Counted from the stretch's first letter, positions 26,087 through 34,924 are shown. The stretch: 64,000 nt of DNA from Stenotrophomonas maltophilia (GCA_002364755.1 DEZI01000017.1:193211-257210); one strand, 5' to 3'. Translations and numbers: made by a program. The notes: a model not told the origin generated them from the letters alone.

Positions 26087-27330
26087 ACACCCCCGGCGTG
26101 CTGGACGACTATCTGGACGAGCTGCTGGGCGAGGCCATCGCCGTCGCCGCCGCGCCCGCGCCCGGGCGCGAACCGACCTGGGACGACCTGCCAGCCGAGG
26201 TCATCTACGAGACCGGCGACACCCCCGGTAGCGCCGGGCCGCGCCCGGCGAGCGCAGCGGCACCCGACCCCACCCCCGAGCCAGACGCCCCAGAGCCCAC
26301 CTGGGACGACCTGCCGGCCGAGGTCATCTACGAAACCGGTGATGTCGCCGTGACCGCTGCCGCGGACGATGCCGCGCTGGAAGCCGCCTTCGAAGCCGCC
26401 GGTAGCGCCGGGCCATGCCCGGCGAGCGCCGCGGCGCTGGAGCGTGAACCGACCTGGGATGACCTGCCTGCCGAAGTAATCTACGAGACCGGCGTCACCC
26501 CCGGTAGCGCCGGGCCGCGCCCGGCGAGCGCAGCGGCGCCCGAACCCACCACCGAACCGGACGCCCCCAAGCCCACCTGGGACGATCTGCCGGACGAAGT
26601 GATCTACGAAACCGACAGCGCCGACAGCCATCGCCTGGCGCATACCGACAGCCCCGCCCTGCAGGCCGCCTTCGAGGCCGCCGCGGTAGGCGGGGTCGTG
26701 CCGCCGCCGGCGCCGGTCGTGCCCGCAGCACCGACCCCGGTTTCGCCCCGCCCTGCCCCAGCGCCGGCCGCACGCGCCGCCGTCGCACCGCCGCCGCGCG
26801 TTGCCCTCGATGCGCCGCCCGGCATCCGCCCCGGCAGCTGGCAGGAACTGCAGGCGCAGGCCCACCAGCCGCCGCATGGCGCCAACCCGCACAACCGCCG
26901 CGCCGCCGAACGCACCTCGCGCTGGCTGCGCCTGCGCTGTGGCACCCAGGCCTATGCACTGGAATTGCTGAAGGTGCAGGAAGTGGTGCTGCCCGTACCG
27001 CTGCTGCCGCTGCGCGGCACGGCCCCGGCCATGCTCGGCATCATGAACCTGCGTGGCCAGGTGGTGCCGGTGATGGACCTGGGCATCCACCTGGGCGCGG
27101 CCACCGCCGAAGACGATGCGCAGACCCGCATCGTGGTGCTGGAAGAGAATGGTGAAACCCTCGGCCTGCGGGTTTCCGCGGTCGAGGACGTGGCCAGCCT
27201 CACCGATTCGCAGATCGAGCCGCCCGATACCGCCCGCATCTGCCAGATCTCCAACGAGCTGTTCCGCGGCGTGGCCCGCATCAGCCAGCGGCCGATGATC
27301 CTGCTTGATGCGACGCGGTTGTTGGGGTAA
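26083..27330 (+). CDS. parP: CheW-like array adaptor ParP with in-frame SMAG-coded repeats
   Basis: 415 aa. C-terminal CheW/AIF-type domain from ~278 (SRWLRLRCGTQAYALELLKV, GIMNLRGQVVPVMDLG), which in ParP binds CheA and receptors. The N-terminal ~200 residues hold four copies of PTWDDLPAEVIYET (starting ~31, 72, 123, 164) separated by Ala/Pro-rich linkers. Three linkers encode GSAGPRPASA or a close variant, and their DNA (26228, 26402, 26504) is a complete SMAG palindrome, so SMAG elements sit in frame inside this gene. The CheW domain is intact. The repeats may be the ParC-binding part; inference. Confidence 0.9.
   Translation: MNTPGVLDDYLDELLGEAIAVAAAPAPGREPTWDDLPAEVIYETGDTPGSAGPRPASAAAPDPTPEPDAPEPTWDDLPAEVIYETGDVAVTAAADDAALEAAFEAAGSAGPCPASAAALEREPTWDDLPAEVIYETGVTPGSAGPRPASAAAPEPTTEPDAPKPTWDDLPDEVIYETDSADSHRLAHTDSPALQAAFEAAAVGGVVPPPAPVVPAAPTPVSPRPAPAPAARAAVAPPPRVALDAPPGIRPGSWQELQAQAHQPPHGANPHNRRAAERTSRWLRLRCGTQAYALELLKVQEVVLPVPLLPLRGTAPAMLGIMNLRGQVVPVMDLGIHLGAATAEDDAQTRIVVLEENGETLGLRVSAVEDVASLTDSQIEPPDTARICQISNELFRGVARISQRPMILLDATRLLG
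26228..26250 (+). repeat. SMAG element inside parP, copy 1
   Basis: GTAGCGCCGGGC followed by a complementary GCCCGGCG arm, in frame, coding GSAGPRPA. Confidence 0.85.
26402..26424 (+). repeat. SMAG element inside parP, copy 2
   Basis: Same GTAG head and arms with CAT in place of GCG in the loop, coding GSAGPCPA in the same frame. Confidence 0.85.
26504..26526 (+). repeat. SMAG element inside parP, copy 3
   Basis: Identical in sequence to copy 1 and in the same frame; the bases on both sides (CCCCG and AGCGCAGCGG) are also shared with copy 1, suggesting duplication of a larger unit. Confidence 0.85.
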
Positions 27331-27334
27331 TCGC

Positions 27335-27358
27335 CATCCACGCATGGCGTGGCTCTAC
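27335..27358 (-). repeat. SMAG palindrome after parP
   Basis: Minus strand GTAGAGCCACGCC..GGCGTGGAT-type hairpin; arms CCACGC/GCGTGG around ATGG. Separates parP from the sigma-28-driven STAS gene. Confidence 0.75.
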
Positions 27359-27399
27359 TGAACGCGCCCGCGTGGGTACGCCGCCACTCGATTCAACCC

Positions 27400-27426
27400 T
27401 AAAGAACCCCTGCCGGGTGCCGTTAT
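27400..27426 (+). promoter_or_regulatory. Sigma-28 promoter of the STAS-cheY-cheA2 group
   Basis: TAAAGAAC, 11 bases, GCCGTTAT: correct spacing for FliA and close to TAAAGTTT-N11-GCCGATAA. Thirty bases before the STAS start. Confidence 0.8.
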
Positions 27427-27456
27427 GGATCTCGGAACCGTTTGTCCGGAGCAACG

Positions 27457-27765
27457 ATGAGCACTGTCGAACTGGGTGACGATCTCGGCATCGAGAACAG
27501 CACCGAGCTCAAGAACCGCCTTTCGCCCCTCGTGGCGGAAGCAGGCGAACTGACCCTGGACGCAAGCCAGGTCGGTCGCATCCACACGGCCAGCGTGCAG
27601 GTGCTGTGTGCGTTCGTGCAGGCGCGCCGCGAGGCGGGCCTGGGCACCGGCTTCCACGGTTGCACTGCAACCTTCCGTGACGCCGCCCGCCTGTTGGGCG
27701 TCACCCAGGCCCTGGGCCTGGACGTACCCCATGACAACCTGAAATCTGTGGAGAACGCTGCATGA
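27457..27765 (+). CDS. STAS-domain protein of the chemotaxis group
   Basis: 102 aa, SpoIIAA-like STAS fold: ELGDDLGIENSTELKNRL, LTLDASQVGRIHTASVQVL, and a C-terminal ALGLDV region. The usual phosphorylatable Ser before the second helix reads as RIHTAS, so Thr or Ser may be the acceptor. The ATG at 27457 has GGAG nine bases before it and is preferred to a TTG upstream. Its stop overlaps the next cheY (ATGA). Probably a phospho-switch or scaffold for CheA2; role inferred from position. Confidence 0.85.
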   Translation: MSTVELGDDLGIENSTELKNRLSPLVAEAGELTLDASQVGRIHTASVQVLCAFVQARREAGLGTGFHGCTATFRDAARLLGVTQALGLDVPHDNLKSVENAA

Positions 27766-28127
27766 GCGCACGTATCTTGGTGGTGGACGATTCGGCGTCG
27801 ATGCGCCAGATGGTTTCCTTCGCCCTCACCTCGGCCGGTTTTGCCGTCGAAGAAGCCGAAGACGGCGCGGTCGCGCTCGGTCGCGCCAAGGGCCAGCGCT
27901 TCAACGCGGTGGTCACCGACGTCAACATGCCGAACATGGATGGCATCAGCCTGATCCGCGAGCTGCGCCAGCTGCCGGACTACAAGTTCACCCCGATGCT
28001 AATGCTGACCACCGAGTCGGCTGCGGACAAGAAGTCCGAAGGCAAGGCCGCCGGTGCCACCGGCTGGCTGGTCAAGCCGTTCAACCCCGAACAGCTGGTC
28101 GCCACCGTGCAGAAGGTGCTGGGCTGA
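27762..28127 (+). CDS. CheY-like response regulator (second)
   Basis: 121 aa receiver only: ILVVDDSASMRQM, VVTDVNMPNMDG, MLTTES and WLVKPF carry the acidic pair, phospho-Asp, Thr and Lys. Coupled to the STAS gene and followed by cheA2, so it is probably phosphorylated by that kinase. Target unknown; may compete with the motor CheY as a phosphate sink. Confidence 0.93.
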   Translation: MSARILVVDDSASMRQMVSFALTSAGFAVEEAEDGAVALGRAKGQRFNAVVTDVNMPNMDGISLIRELRQLPDYKFTPMLMLTTESAADKKSEGKAAGATGWLVKPFNPEQLVATVQKVLG

Positions 28128-28181
28128 TCGCCCGGCACCCCTGAACCGCCCCCTTCCCCACGTTTCCGGATTGCCTCTGCC

Positions 28182-30182
28182 ATGAGCATGGACCTGCAAC
28201 GCTTCCACGCCACCTTCTTCGAGGAGAGCCGCGAAGGCCTCGACGCGATGGAGGCCGGCCTGCTGGCCCTGGAATCGGGGCAACAGGACCCGGAGATCAT
28301 CAATTCGGTGTTCCGCGCTGCCCACTCCATCAAGGGTGGCGCCGGCACCTTCGGCTTCGATGCGATCGCCGGCCTGACCCATGTGCTGGAAACGCTGCTG
28401 GATGAGCTGCGTGCCGGCAAGCGCGCGCTGGAACCGGCCGCAGTGGACGCGATGCTGTCCTCGGTAGACGTGCTGCGCGCCTTGCTGCGCGAAGCCGAGC
28501 ACGGCCAGGCCGCTGATCCGGCCGCCGTCGCCGCGGTGAAGGCGCGCCTGGAAGCCGTGCTGTCCGGCCAGGTGGCCGCGAGCGCTCCGGCCGCTGCCGA
28601 AGCCAAGGTCGACGACACGCCCGAAGCCTGGCAGATCGGCTTCACCCCGGCACCGTCGCTGTTCATGAGCGGCAACGACCCGCTGCGCATCATCCGCGAA
28701 CTGGAACACCTCGGTTCGCTGCAGGTAGCCGCGCGCATGGAGCGCCTGCCCGGCTTCGCCCAGCTCGATCCGCTCGAGGCCCACCTGGCATGGGACCTGG
28801 GCCTGGTCGGCAAGGTGCCACGCAGCAAGATCGAAGACACCTTCGCCTGGGTGCTGGACGACTGCGAACTGGACATCCGTCCGGCTGCGCCGCCGAGCTT
28901 GGCCACCCACGCCCCCGCTGCACCCGTTGTTGCCCCTTCCACCTCCGCTGCACCGGTGGCTGCAGCCGCCCCCGCCGCGCCGGCCGCCAGCGGTAGCGGT
29001 GCACAGGAAGCGGAAACCTCGATTCGCGTCAGCGTGGACAAGGTCGACGCACTGATCAATCTGGTCGGTGAACTGGTCATCACCCAGGCCATGCTCAAGC
29101 AGGTCTCGCACGCACTGGACCCGGTGCATGCCGAAAGCCTGTTCGCCGGCCTGGACCAGCTTGAACGCAACACCCGCGACCTGCAGGAAGCAGTGATCGG
29201 CGTGCGGATGCTGCCGGTCGATGCGGTGTTCCGCCGCTTCCCGCGCCTGGTCCGCGACCTCTCGACCCGCCTCGGCAAGCAGGTGCGCCTGCGCACCGTC
29301 GGCGAAGGCACCGAACTGGACAAGGGCCTGATCGAAAAGATCGCTGATCCGCTGGTCCACCTGGTCCGCAACTCGATCGACCACGGCCTGGAAATGCCGG
29401 ACGTGCGTCGTGACGCAGGCAAGGACGAGACCGGTACGATCACCCTGGCCGCTTCGCATCAGGGCGGCCACATCGTCATCGAAGTCAGCGACGACGGACG
29501 CGGCCTGAACCGCGACAAGATCCTGGCCAAGGCGCACGAACGCGGCCTGGCCGTGCCGGACAACCCGACCGATTCGCAGGTCTGGGACCTGATCTTCCAG
29601 CCCGGCTTCTCCACTGCCGATGCGGTGACCGATCTGTCCGGGCGCGGCGTGGGCATGGACGTGGTCCGCCGCAACATCCAGGCACTGGGTGGTGAGGTGC
29701 AGATCGAAAGCAGTCTGGGCAGCGGGACGCGCACGTTGATCCGCCTGCCGCTGACCCTGGCCATCCTCGATGGCATGACCGTGGCGGTGGCCGGTGAAAC
29801 TCTGATCCTGCCGCTGGCCTACGTGCTGGAAGCGCTGCAGCCGCAGCCCGAGGACATCCGCAGCATGGCCGGCGAAGGCCGCGTGCTGCGCGTGCGTGGC
29901 GAGTACCTGCCGATCCTCTCGCTGAGCGAGTACTACGGCTATGGCGCCCGCAGCGCCTACAGCGAATCGCTGGTGGTGGTGGTCGAAGGCGATGGGCAGA
30001 AGATCGCGCTGGAAGTGGACGAACTGGTCGGCCAGCAGCAAGTGGTGGTGAAGAACATCGAGAACAACTACCGCCGCATTGGCGGGGTGTCCGGTGCCAC
30101 CATCCTGGGCGACGGCCGTGTCGCCCTGATCGTCGACATCGGTGGCCTGGTGCGCTCGCTGCGCGTGCCGCAGGCCGCCTGA
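28182..30182 (+). CDS. Second CheA histidine kinase
   Basis: 666 aa. HPt His48 (FRAAHSIKGG), a middle domain (~150-240), dimerisation helices (IRVSVDKVDALINLVGELVI), ATPase motifs LVRNSIDHGLEMPD, DDGRGLN and GRGVGMDVV, and a CheW-like end (GATILGDGRVALIVDIGGL). Distinct in linker from the cheA at 21556: it lacks the DDEFEALL repeats and resembles E. coli CheA in its HPt. Downstream is a strong terminator, so this group ends here. It may serve the receptors at 30513-40391. Confidence 0.95.
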   Translation: MSMDLQRFHATFFEESREGLDAMEAGLLALESGQQDPEIINSVFRAAHSIKGGAGTFGFDAIAGLTHVLETLLDELRAGKRALEPAAVDAMLSSVDVLRALLREAEHGQAADPAAVAAVKARLEAVLSGQVAASAPAAAEAKVDDTPEAWQIGFTPAPSLFMSGNDPLRIIRELEHLGSLQVAARMERLPGFAQLDPLEAHLAWDLGLVGKVPRSKIEDTFAWVLDDCELDIRPAAPPSLATHAPAAPVVAPSTSAAPVAAAAPAAPAASGSGAQEAETSIRVSVDKVDALINLVGELVITQAMLKQVSHALDPVHAESLFAGLDQLERNTRDLQEAVIGVRMLPVDAVFRRFPRLVRDLSTRLGKQVRLRTVGEGTELDKGLIEKIADPLVHLVRNSIDHGLEMPDVRRDAGKDETGTITLAASHQGGHIVIEVSDDGRGLNRDKILAKAHERGLAVPDNPTDSQVWDLIFQPGFSTADAVTDLSGRGVGMDVVRRNIQALGGEVQIESSLGSGTRTLIRLPLTLAILDGMTVAVAGETLILPLAYVLEALQPQPEDIRSMAGEGRVLRVRGEYLPILSLSEYYGYGARSAYSESLVVVVEGDGQKIALEVDELVGQQQVVVKNIENNYRRIGGVSGATILGDGRVALIVDIGGLVRSLRVPQAA

Positions 30183-30206
30183 CCCACCGCACCGCGCTGT
30201 CCCCGA

Positions 30207-30237
30207 ACCGCCGCCCGCAGGGGCGGCGGTTTTTGTT
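30207..30237 (+). terminator. Rho-independent terminator after cheA2
   Basis: Perfect 10-bp stem ACCGCCGCCC-gcag-GGGCGGCGGT followed by TTTTGTTT. Confidence 0.92.
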
Positions 30238-30382
30238 TGCGCGCGCTTCAATCACGCTCGCCGCGTTGTGTGACATTGGTCGTGCCGGTGGTTTCGCCTG
30301 AAACCAGCTGCGCGGGCCCAGGCGGTGGCGCCGCAACAATTTCCACATCATCTCGTCCGATCGGCGAATGTGACATCGATCT

Positions 30383-30409
30383 TAAAGTCCTCACCGCTGA
30401 CGCCGCTAT
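30383..30409 (+). promoter_or_regulatory. Sigma-28 promoter of chemoreceptor 1
   Basis: TAAAGTCC, 11 bases, GCCGCTAT. One of the closest matches to the FliA consensus in the window, 104 bases before the ATG. Confidence 0.85.
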
Positions 30410-30512
30410 CTGTCTGTGACGGCGGTCACTATCAGAACGCCCAGCCACCCCGTTACGCATTGCCCCTTCCAAGGCCGCCCGCGCGCGGCTCCACTGCCAC
30501 CTGGAGCATTTC

Positions 30513-32753
30513 ATGAAGTGGTTCCACGATCTGCCCATCGCCCGCAAGCTGGCGCTGGGTTTCACCTTGACCACCCTGATGACGGTGGTCCTGGGCGTCT
30601 TTGCGCTGCTGCGCCTCTCCGAAGCCAATGCACAGCTGGGCTCGATGGCGACCAACGACATGCCGTCGCTTCAGCACCTGGGCGAGGCGCGCTCGCTGCT
30701 GGGCGAGTTCCGCACTTACGAGATGGCCCTGCTGACCATGCTGGACCAGCCTGACCGGGTTGCCGACTACAACAAGCGCATGGATGACACCGCGCAGACG
30801 GTACGCGCTGAGTTGGCGGCCTACGCCGTCATTCCTGCCAGTGACGCCGAGCGCGCGCTGTTCACGCCGGTGAAAGCCGACGTAGATGCCTATCTCGCTG
30901 CAAACGCCAGGCTGCGTGAAGCAGTGAACAGCGGCGACGCCGCGCTGGCACAGCAGATTTCCGACGAGCAATCGCGGCCGGCACGGCGCAAGGCGTTCGA
31001 TGACCTGAAAGCTCTGAGCGGATTCCTCAGCAAGCAGATGCAGGGCAAGATCGAAGGCGCCAACGCCACCCACCGCAACAGCATCATCGCCGTGGTCAGC
31101 TGCGTGGTACTGCTGTCCCTGCTCGCAGCCGCACTGGCCATCGTCATCTCCCGCGCGGTCACCGGCCCGCTCGGCAAGGCACTGACCGCCATCCAGGCAG
31201 TCGCCCGCGGCGACCTCAGCGTCACCGCCCAGGCCACCAGCAGGGACGAAGCCGGCCGCATGCTGACCGCCACCAGCGACATGACCGCCATGCTGCGCCG
31301 CTTTTCCGAACAGACCCAGCTGATGGCGCAGATGCATGCAGGGCCGGACATCAGCCATCGCATCCCTGAAGATTTCCCCGGCGTCTACGGCCAGCTGGCC
31401 GGCGGCATCAATACCGTCATCTTCGAACACCTCGACGCAATTGTTGATGCCATCGAGGTACTCAACCAATACGCCATCGGCAATCTGGCACCGGACGCGC
31501 GCCGCCTGCCCGGCAGCCGGGCCATCCTGCACGAATCGATGGATGGGGCCAAGGCCAGCCTGCTGGCCATCAACACGCAGATCCAGCAGCTGGCCAACGC
31601 CGCGGCCGCAGGCGACTTCAGCCAGCGCGGCGACGCCGATCGCTTCGACCATGACTTCAAGGTGATGATCGAGCAGCTGAACTCCATGATGCAGGTGGCC
31701 GATGGCAACCTGGGCCAGCTCTCGCAGCTGCTGCAGGCCATCGCCGAAGGCGACCTGACCGCACGCATGGACGGCCAGTTCCACGGCGTGTTCGCCCGCA
31801 TGCGTGACGACGCCAACACCACCGTTGCCCAGCTGACCCAGATCGTCGGCCAGATCCAGGCCAGCGCTTCCAGCATTACCCTGGCCGCCGGCGAGATCGC
31901 CTCGGGCAACAGCGACCTGTCGCGCCGTACCGAACAGCAGGCCGCCAACCTGGAAGAGACCGCAGCATCGATGGAGGAACTCACCTCCACCGTGAAGCAG
32001 AACGCCGAACACGCCCGTCAGGCCAACCAGCTGGCCATCGGTGCACACGGGGTCGCCTCGCAGGGTGGGGAGGTGGTTGGCCAGGTGGTCACCACCATGT
32101 CCGCCATCGAAGCGTCGTCGAAGAAGATCGCCGAAATCATCACCGTCATCGACGGCATCGCCTTCCAGACCAACATCCTGGCCCTGAACGCCGCGGTGGA
32201 AGCGGCGCGTGCCGGTGAACAGGGTCGCGGCTTTGCCGTGGTCGCCAGCGAAGTGCGTACCCTCGCCCAGCGCTCGGCCGCAGCGGCCAAGGAGATCAAG
32301 GGCCTGATCGATGACTCGGTCGGCAAGGTCGCCGAAGGCTCGACGCTGGTCCACCAGGCCGGCAGCACCATGGGCGAGATCGTCGCCTCGGTGCAGCGCG
32401 TGACCGACATCATGGCCGAGATCTCCGCTGCCTCGCAGGAGCAGTCGGCCGGCATCGAACAGGTCAACCAGACCGTGGTGCAGATGGACGAGACCACCCA
32501 GCAGAACGCCGCACTGGTGGAAGAAGCCACGGCCGCCGCACGGGCGATGGAAGACCAGGCCGCGCAGCTGAGCGAAGCCGTGGCCCGCTTCCGCCTGGCC
32601 ACTCCCGGCCTGTCGCCAGCCGCACCGCGCGTTGCCGCGGCTGCCCCGGCCGCACGCAAGGCCGCAACGCCGGCCAGCCCGGCACGCACCCCTGCACGCA
32701 AGCCGGTCGCGCAGCCTGCGCTGGCCGGTGACGGCGACTGGCAGGAGTTCTGA
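30513..32753 (+). CDS. Methyl-accepting chemotaxis protein 1 (4-helix-bundle sensor)
   Basis: 746 aa. TM1 ~11-31, periplasmic four-helix-bundle-like sensor (~32-185) with LGEFRTYEMALL, TM2 ~190-212, then a run of HAMP-like units (~215-430, including a GDFSQRGDADRFDHDF segment), and the signalling hairpin with the conserved tip EIITVIDGIAFQTNILALNA. Ends in GDGDWQEF, matching the xWxxF docking peptide for CheR/CheB. Transcribed alone from a sigma-28 promoter. Ligand not predictable. Confidence 0.95.
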   Translation: MKWFHDLPIARKLALGFTLTTLMTVVLGVFALLRLSEANAQLGSMATNDMPSLQHLGEARSLLGEFRTYEMALLTMLDQPDRVADYNKRMDDTAQTVRAELAAYAVIPASDAERALFTPVKADVDAYLAANARLREAVNSGDAALAQQISDEQSRPARRKAFDDLKALSGFLSKQMQGKIEGANATHRNSIIAVVSCVVLLSLLAAALAIVISRAVTGPLGKALTAIQAVARGDLSVTAQATSRDEAGRMLTATSDMTAMLRRFSEQTQLMAQMHAGPDISHRIPEDFPGVYGQLAGGINTVIFEHLDAIVDAIEVLNQYAIGNLAPDARRLPGSRAILHESMDGAKASLLAINTQIQQLANAAAAGDFSQRGDADRFDHDFKVMIEQLNSMMQVADGNLGQLSQLLQAIAEGDLTARMDGQFHGVFARMRDDANTTVAQLTQIVGQIQASASSITLAAGEIASGNSDLSRRTEQQAANLEETAASMEELTSTVKQNAEHARQANQLAIGAHGVASQGGEVVGQVVTTMSAIEASSKKIAEIITVIDGIAFQTNILALNAAVEAARAGEQGRGFAVVASEVRTLAQRSAAAAKEIKGLIDDSVGKVAEGSTLVHQAGSTMGEIVASVQRVTDIMAEISAASQEQSAGIEQVNQTVVQMDETTQQNAALVEEATAAARAMEDQAAQLSEAVARFRLATPGLSPAAPRVAAAAPAARKAATPASPARTPARKPVAQPALAGDGDWQEF

Positions 32754-32834
32754 CCCACAGCGGGTCCGGTCGCGGCATGACCGGACCCGCATCGAGGCGG
32801 CGGCACTGCCCATGGAAAGTGATGCATTTCACAC

Positions 32835-32861
32835 TTCATAATTGCCGGCCCTGGCCGATAC
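32835..32861 (+). promoter_or_regulatory. Possible sigma-28 promoter of the PilZ gene
   Basis: TTCATAAT, 11 bases, GCCGATAC. The -10 half is excellent, the -35 half weak. Lies 55 bases before the chosen start. Confidence 0.5.
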
Positions 32862-32916
32862 CTCTTTCAAGCCACGCGCCAGCGCGTGTCGGCCCCCGCC
32901 CCAGAACCAAGATTCC

Positions 32917-33690
32917 ATGTCCGACGGCCACGACAACGACCAGCACGATGCCCACGCGGCCGACGCCGCCGACGAACGCTTTCTGGTGCGCAATCCCCGT
33001 CAGCTGCGCCAGCTGCTGCGTTCGCTGATCGACCAGCGCTCGTTGATCAACGCCCACATCGACGGTCGTGATCGCTCCTTCCCGACCGCCCTGCTTGACC
33101 TGGACGAGGACGATGATTTCCTGCTGCTCGATGGCAGTCTGCAGGAAGCCTCCAACCGCGCCGCTGAACAAGCCGATCACCTGCTCTGCTTCGCCCAGCT
33201 GGAACGGGTGCTGGTGCGCTTTCGCCTGCACGAACTGCAGCGGGTGGACAACGAGGGCCACGTCGCCTTCCGCGCGCCTTTGCCCGAAGAACTGGTGCAC
33301 CTGCAGCGGCGCGAGCTGTACCGCCTGGCGACACCCATCACCGACTCGCCGCAACTGGCCCTGCCCGCCGGCGAAGTGGGCAGCGACGCGCTGTCGATGC
33401 GCGTGGTGGACATCAGCGGCGGCGGCCTGGCCGTTACCGTGCCCAGCGATTGCGCAGTGTTCAGCCTGCAGAAGCGCTACAACGCCGTGCTGTCGATGCC
33501 TGATGGCCCGGACCTGCAGATCACGCTGGTGGTCTGCAACATGCTGCCGCAGCGGCAACCCAACGGCATCGAGGTCAAGCGCATCGGCATGCGCTTCGAC
33601 GACCTGCCGCGTGGTGGCGACAGCGCCATCCAGCGTTACATCTTCCGCATCGACCGCCAGCGCAAGGCGCGCCAGAACGGCGAGATGTGA
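32917..33690 (+). CDS. ycgR: YcgR-like PilZ flagellar brake protein
   Basis: 257 aa. N-terminal YcgR-type domain and C-terminal PilZ with RRELYR (RxxxR) and DISGGGLAV (the D/NxSxxG motif), both needed for c-di-GMP binding. YcgR-bound c-di-GMP slows the motor. The ATG at 32917 (MSDGHDND) is preferred to an upstream TTG whose extension overlaps the presumed promoter. Followed by SMAG elements. Confidence 0.9.
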   Translation: MSDGHDNDQHDAHAADAADERFLVRNPRQLRQLLRSLIDQRSLINAHIDGRDRSFPTALLDLDEDDDFLLLDGSLQEASNRAAEQADHLLCFAQLERVLVRFRLHELQRVDNEGHVAFRAPLPEELVHLQRRELYRLATPITDSPQLALPAGEVGSDALSMRVVDISGGGLAVTVPSDCAVFSLQKRYNAVLSMPDGPDLQITLVVCNMLPQRQPNGIEVKRIGMRFDDLPRGGDSAIQRYIFRIDRQRKARQNGEM

Positions 33691-33693
33691 GGG

Positions 33694-33716
33694 GTGGCGC
33701 CGGGCCATGCCCGGCG
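33694..33716 (+). repeat. SMAG-like palindrome with GTGG head
   Basis: CGCCGGGC-cat-GCCCGGCG arms, GTGG instead of GTAG. First of three units between ycgR and cheW. Confidence 0.6.
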
Positions 33717-33730
33717 GCCTGCCCACGCAC

Positions 33731-33753
33731 CGCCGGGCATGGCCCGGCGCTAC
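33731..33753 (-). repeat. SMAG palindrome
   Basis: CGCCGGGC-atg-GCCCGGCG ending CTAC; GTAGCGCCGGGCC on the minus strand. Confidence 0.8.
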
Positions 33754-33791
33754 CGAATCGTGCACGGCATGCGTGGATGACGCCCCTCCCG

Positions 33792-33815
33792 GTAGATCCA
33801 CGCCATGCGTGGATG
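33792..33815 (+). repeat. SMAG palindrome
   Basis: GTAGATCCACGC-cat-GCGTGGAT, a different subtype from the two preceding units; 16 bases before the sigma-28 promoter of cheW. Confidence 0.85.
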
Positions 33816-33830
33816 ACGTACCTACCCACC

Positions 33831-33857
33831 TAAAGTCCCCACCGACGGGGCCGATAT
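33831..33857 (+). promoter_or_regulatory. Sigma-28 promoter of cheW
   Basis: TAAAGTCC, 11 bases, GCCGATAT; near-consensus FliA site 40 bases before the ATG. Confidence 0.88.
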
Positions 33858-33897
33858 CGAGCCTGACACCGGGACTTCCGGCAGACCAGGACCCTCG

Positions 33898-34389
33898 ATG
33901 AACGACAAGACCAGCTCCACCGCCAGCGCCGGTGGCGAATTCCTCAGCTTCACCCTCGGCGCCGAGCACTACGGCGTAGACATCCTCAAGGTGCAGGAAA
34001 TCCGTGGCTACGACGCGGTCACCCGCGTGCCGGACGCGCCGGACTACATCAAGGGCGTCATCAACCTGCGCGGCACCATCGTTCCGGTCATCGACCTGCG
34101 CCTGAAGCTGCGCCTGGAGAACGCGACCTACGACGCCTTCACCGTGATGATCGTGCTGAACGTGGATGACCGCGTGGTCGGCATCGTCGTCGACAGCGTG
34201 TCCGACGTGATCCCGCTGTCGGACGATCAGATCCGCCCCACTCCGGAATTCGGCGCCGCCGTCGATACCCGCTTCATTTCCGGCATCGGCACGCAGGACG
34301 ACCGCATGCTGATCCTGCTGGACATCGAAACCCTGCTGGACAGCGCCGACATGGGCCAGGCCAGCCTGGTCGAAGACGCCGCTGCGTGA
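33898..34389 (+). CDS. cheW: Chemotaxis coupling protein CheW
   Basis: 163 aa CheW fold: FLSFTLGAEHYGVDILKVQE, VINLRGTIVPVIDLRLKL, and RMLILLDIETLL. Links receptors to CheA. Own sigma-28 promoter; lies between ycgR and a small exported-protein gene. Confidence 0.96.
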   Translation: MNDKTSSTASAGGEFLSFTLGAEHYGVDILKVQEIRGYDAVTRVPDAPDYIKGVINLRGTIVPVIDLRLKLRLENATYDAFTVMIVLNVDDRVVGIVVDSVSDVIPLSDDQIRPTPEFGAAVDTRFISGIGTQDDRMLILLDIETLLDSADMGQASLVEDAAA

Positions 34390-34426
34390 GCCAACGGACT
34401 TCCCTCACGTTTCTGTAACCGAGCCC

Positions 34427-34453
34427 TTCAGTTCCCCGCGGCGATGCCGATAG
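34427..34453 (+). promoter_or_regulatory. Sigma-28 promoter of the exported protein/receptor 2 pair
   Basis: TTCAGTTC, 11 bases, GCCGATAG; good -10 and fair -35, 73 bases before the ATG at 34527. Confidence 0.7.
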
Positions 34454-34526
34454 GGGGACAGGAACCCGGTCGCGCAGGAGCGCGCAGGACCGGATCGACC
34501 ACCACAATCCCCGGAGAATCACCCCG

Positions 34527-34910
34527 ATGAAGTCCCTGCTTGCGTTCGTTACGGCCGCCGTCCTGGCCACCACTGCCTCTTCCGCCATCGCACAGTCGGC
34601 CGACATGATCCCGCCGGAAATGGCACCGCGCTCGGTCGGCAAGGACGGCATGGTCTGCGGCAAGGTCGAGAAGGCACGCTTCGCGGAAGGTTCCGAAGGC
34701 CAGCCGACCTTCCTGTACATGGGCGGCGCCTTCCCGCGCCACACTTTCTCGGCCCGCATCGCCGGCGAGAACCGCGGCAAGTTCAACTTCCCGCTGGAAA
34801 GCCTGGAAGGCAAGACCGTCTGCGTGCTGGGCAAGATCCAGCGCGATGCCTCGCGCGCTGAAATCGAAGTCAGCTCGCCGGCAAGCCTGAAGCTGGCCAA
34901 CATCAAGTAA
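34527..34910 (+). CDS. Small exported protein of unknown function
   Basis: 127 aa. Sec signal peptide (MKSLLAFVTAAVLATTASSAIAQ), then a ~100-aa domain with two Cys (MVCGKV and TVCVLG) that could pair in the periplasm and an alternating beta pattern reminiscent of small OB folds (FSARIAGENR, KIQRDASRAEIEV). Between cheW and receptor 2 and apparently under FliA, so it may be a periplasmic partner of the receptor or motor. No family recognised. Confidence 0.8.
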   Translation: MKSLLAFVTAAVLATTASSAIAQSADMIPPEMAPRSVGKDGMVCGKVEKARFAEGSEGQPTFLYMGGAFPRHTFSARIAGENRGKFNFPLESLEGKTVCVLGKIQRDASRAEIEVSSPASLKLANIK

Positions 34911-34924
34911 TCCGCTGTCCGTCA

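Larger units (their letters stand above)
30183..30512 (+). other. Intergenic region cheA2 to receptor 1
   Basis: 330 bp without a gene: terminator at 30207-30237, then ~140 bp with no structure I could identify, the sigma-28 promoter at 30383-30409 and a ~100-base leader. Confidence 0.8.
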
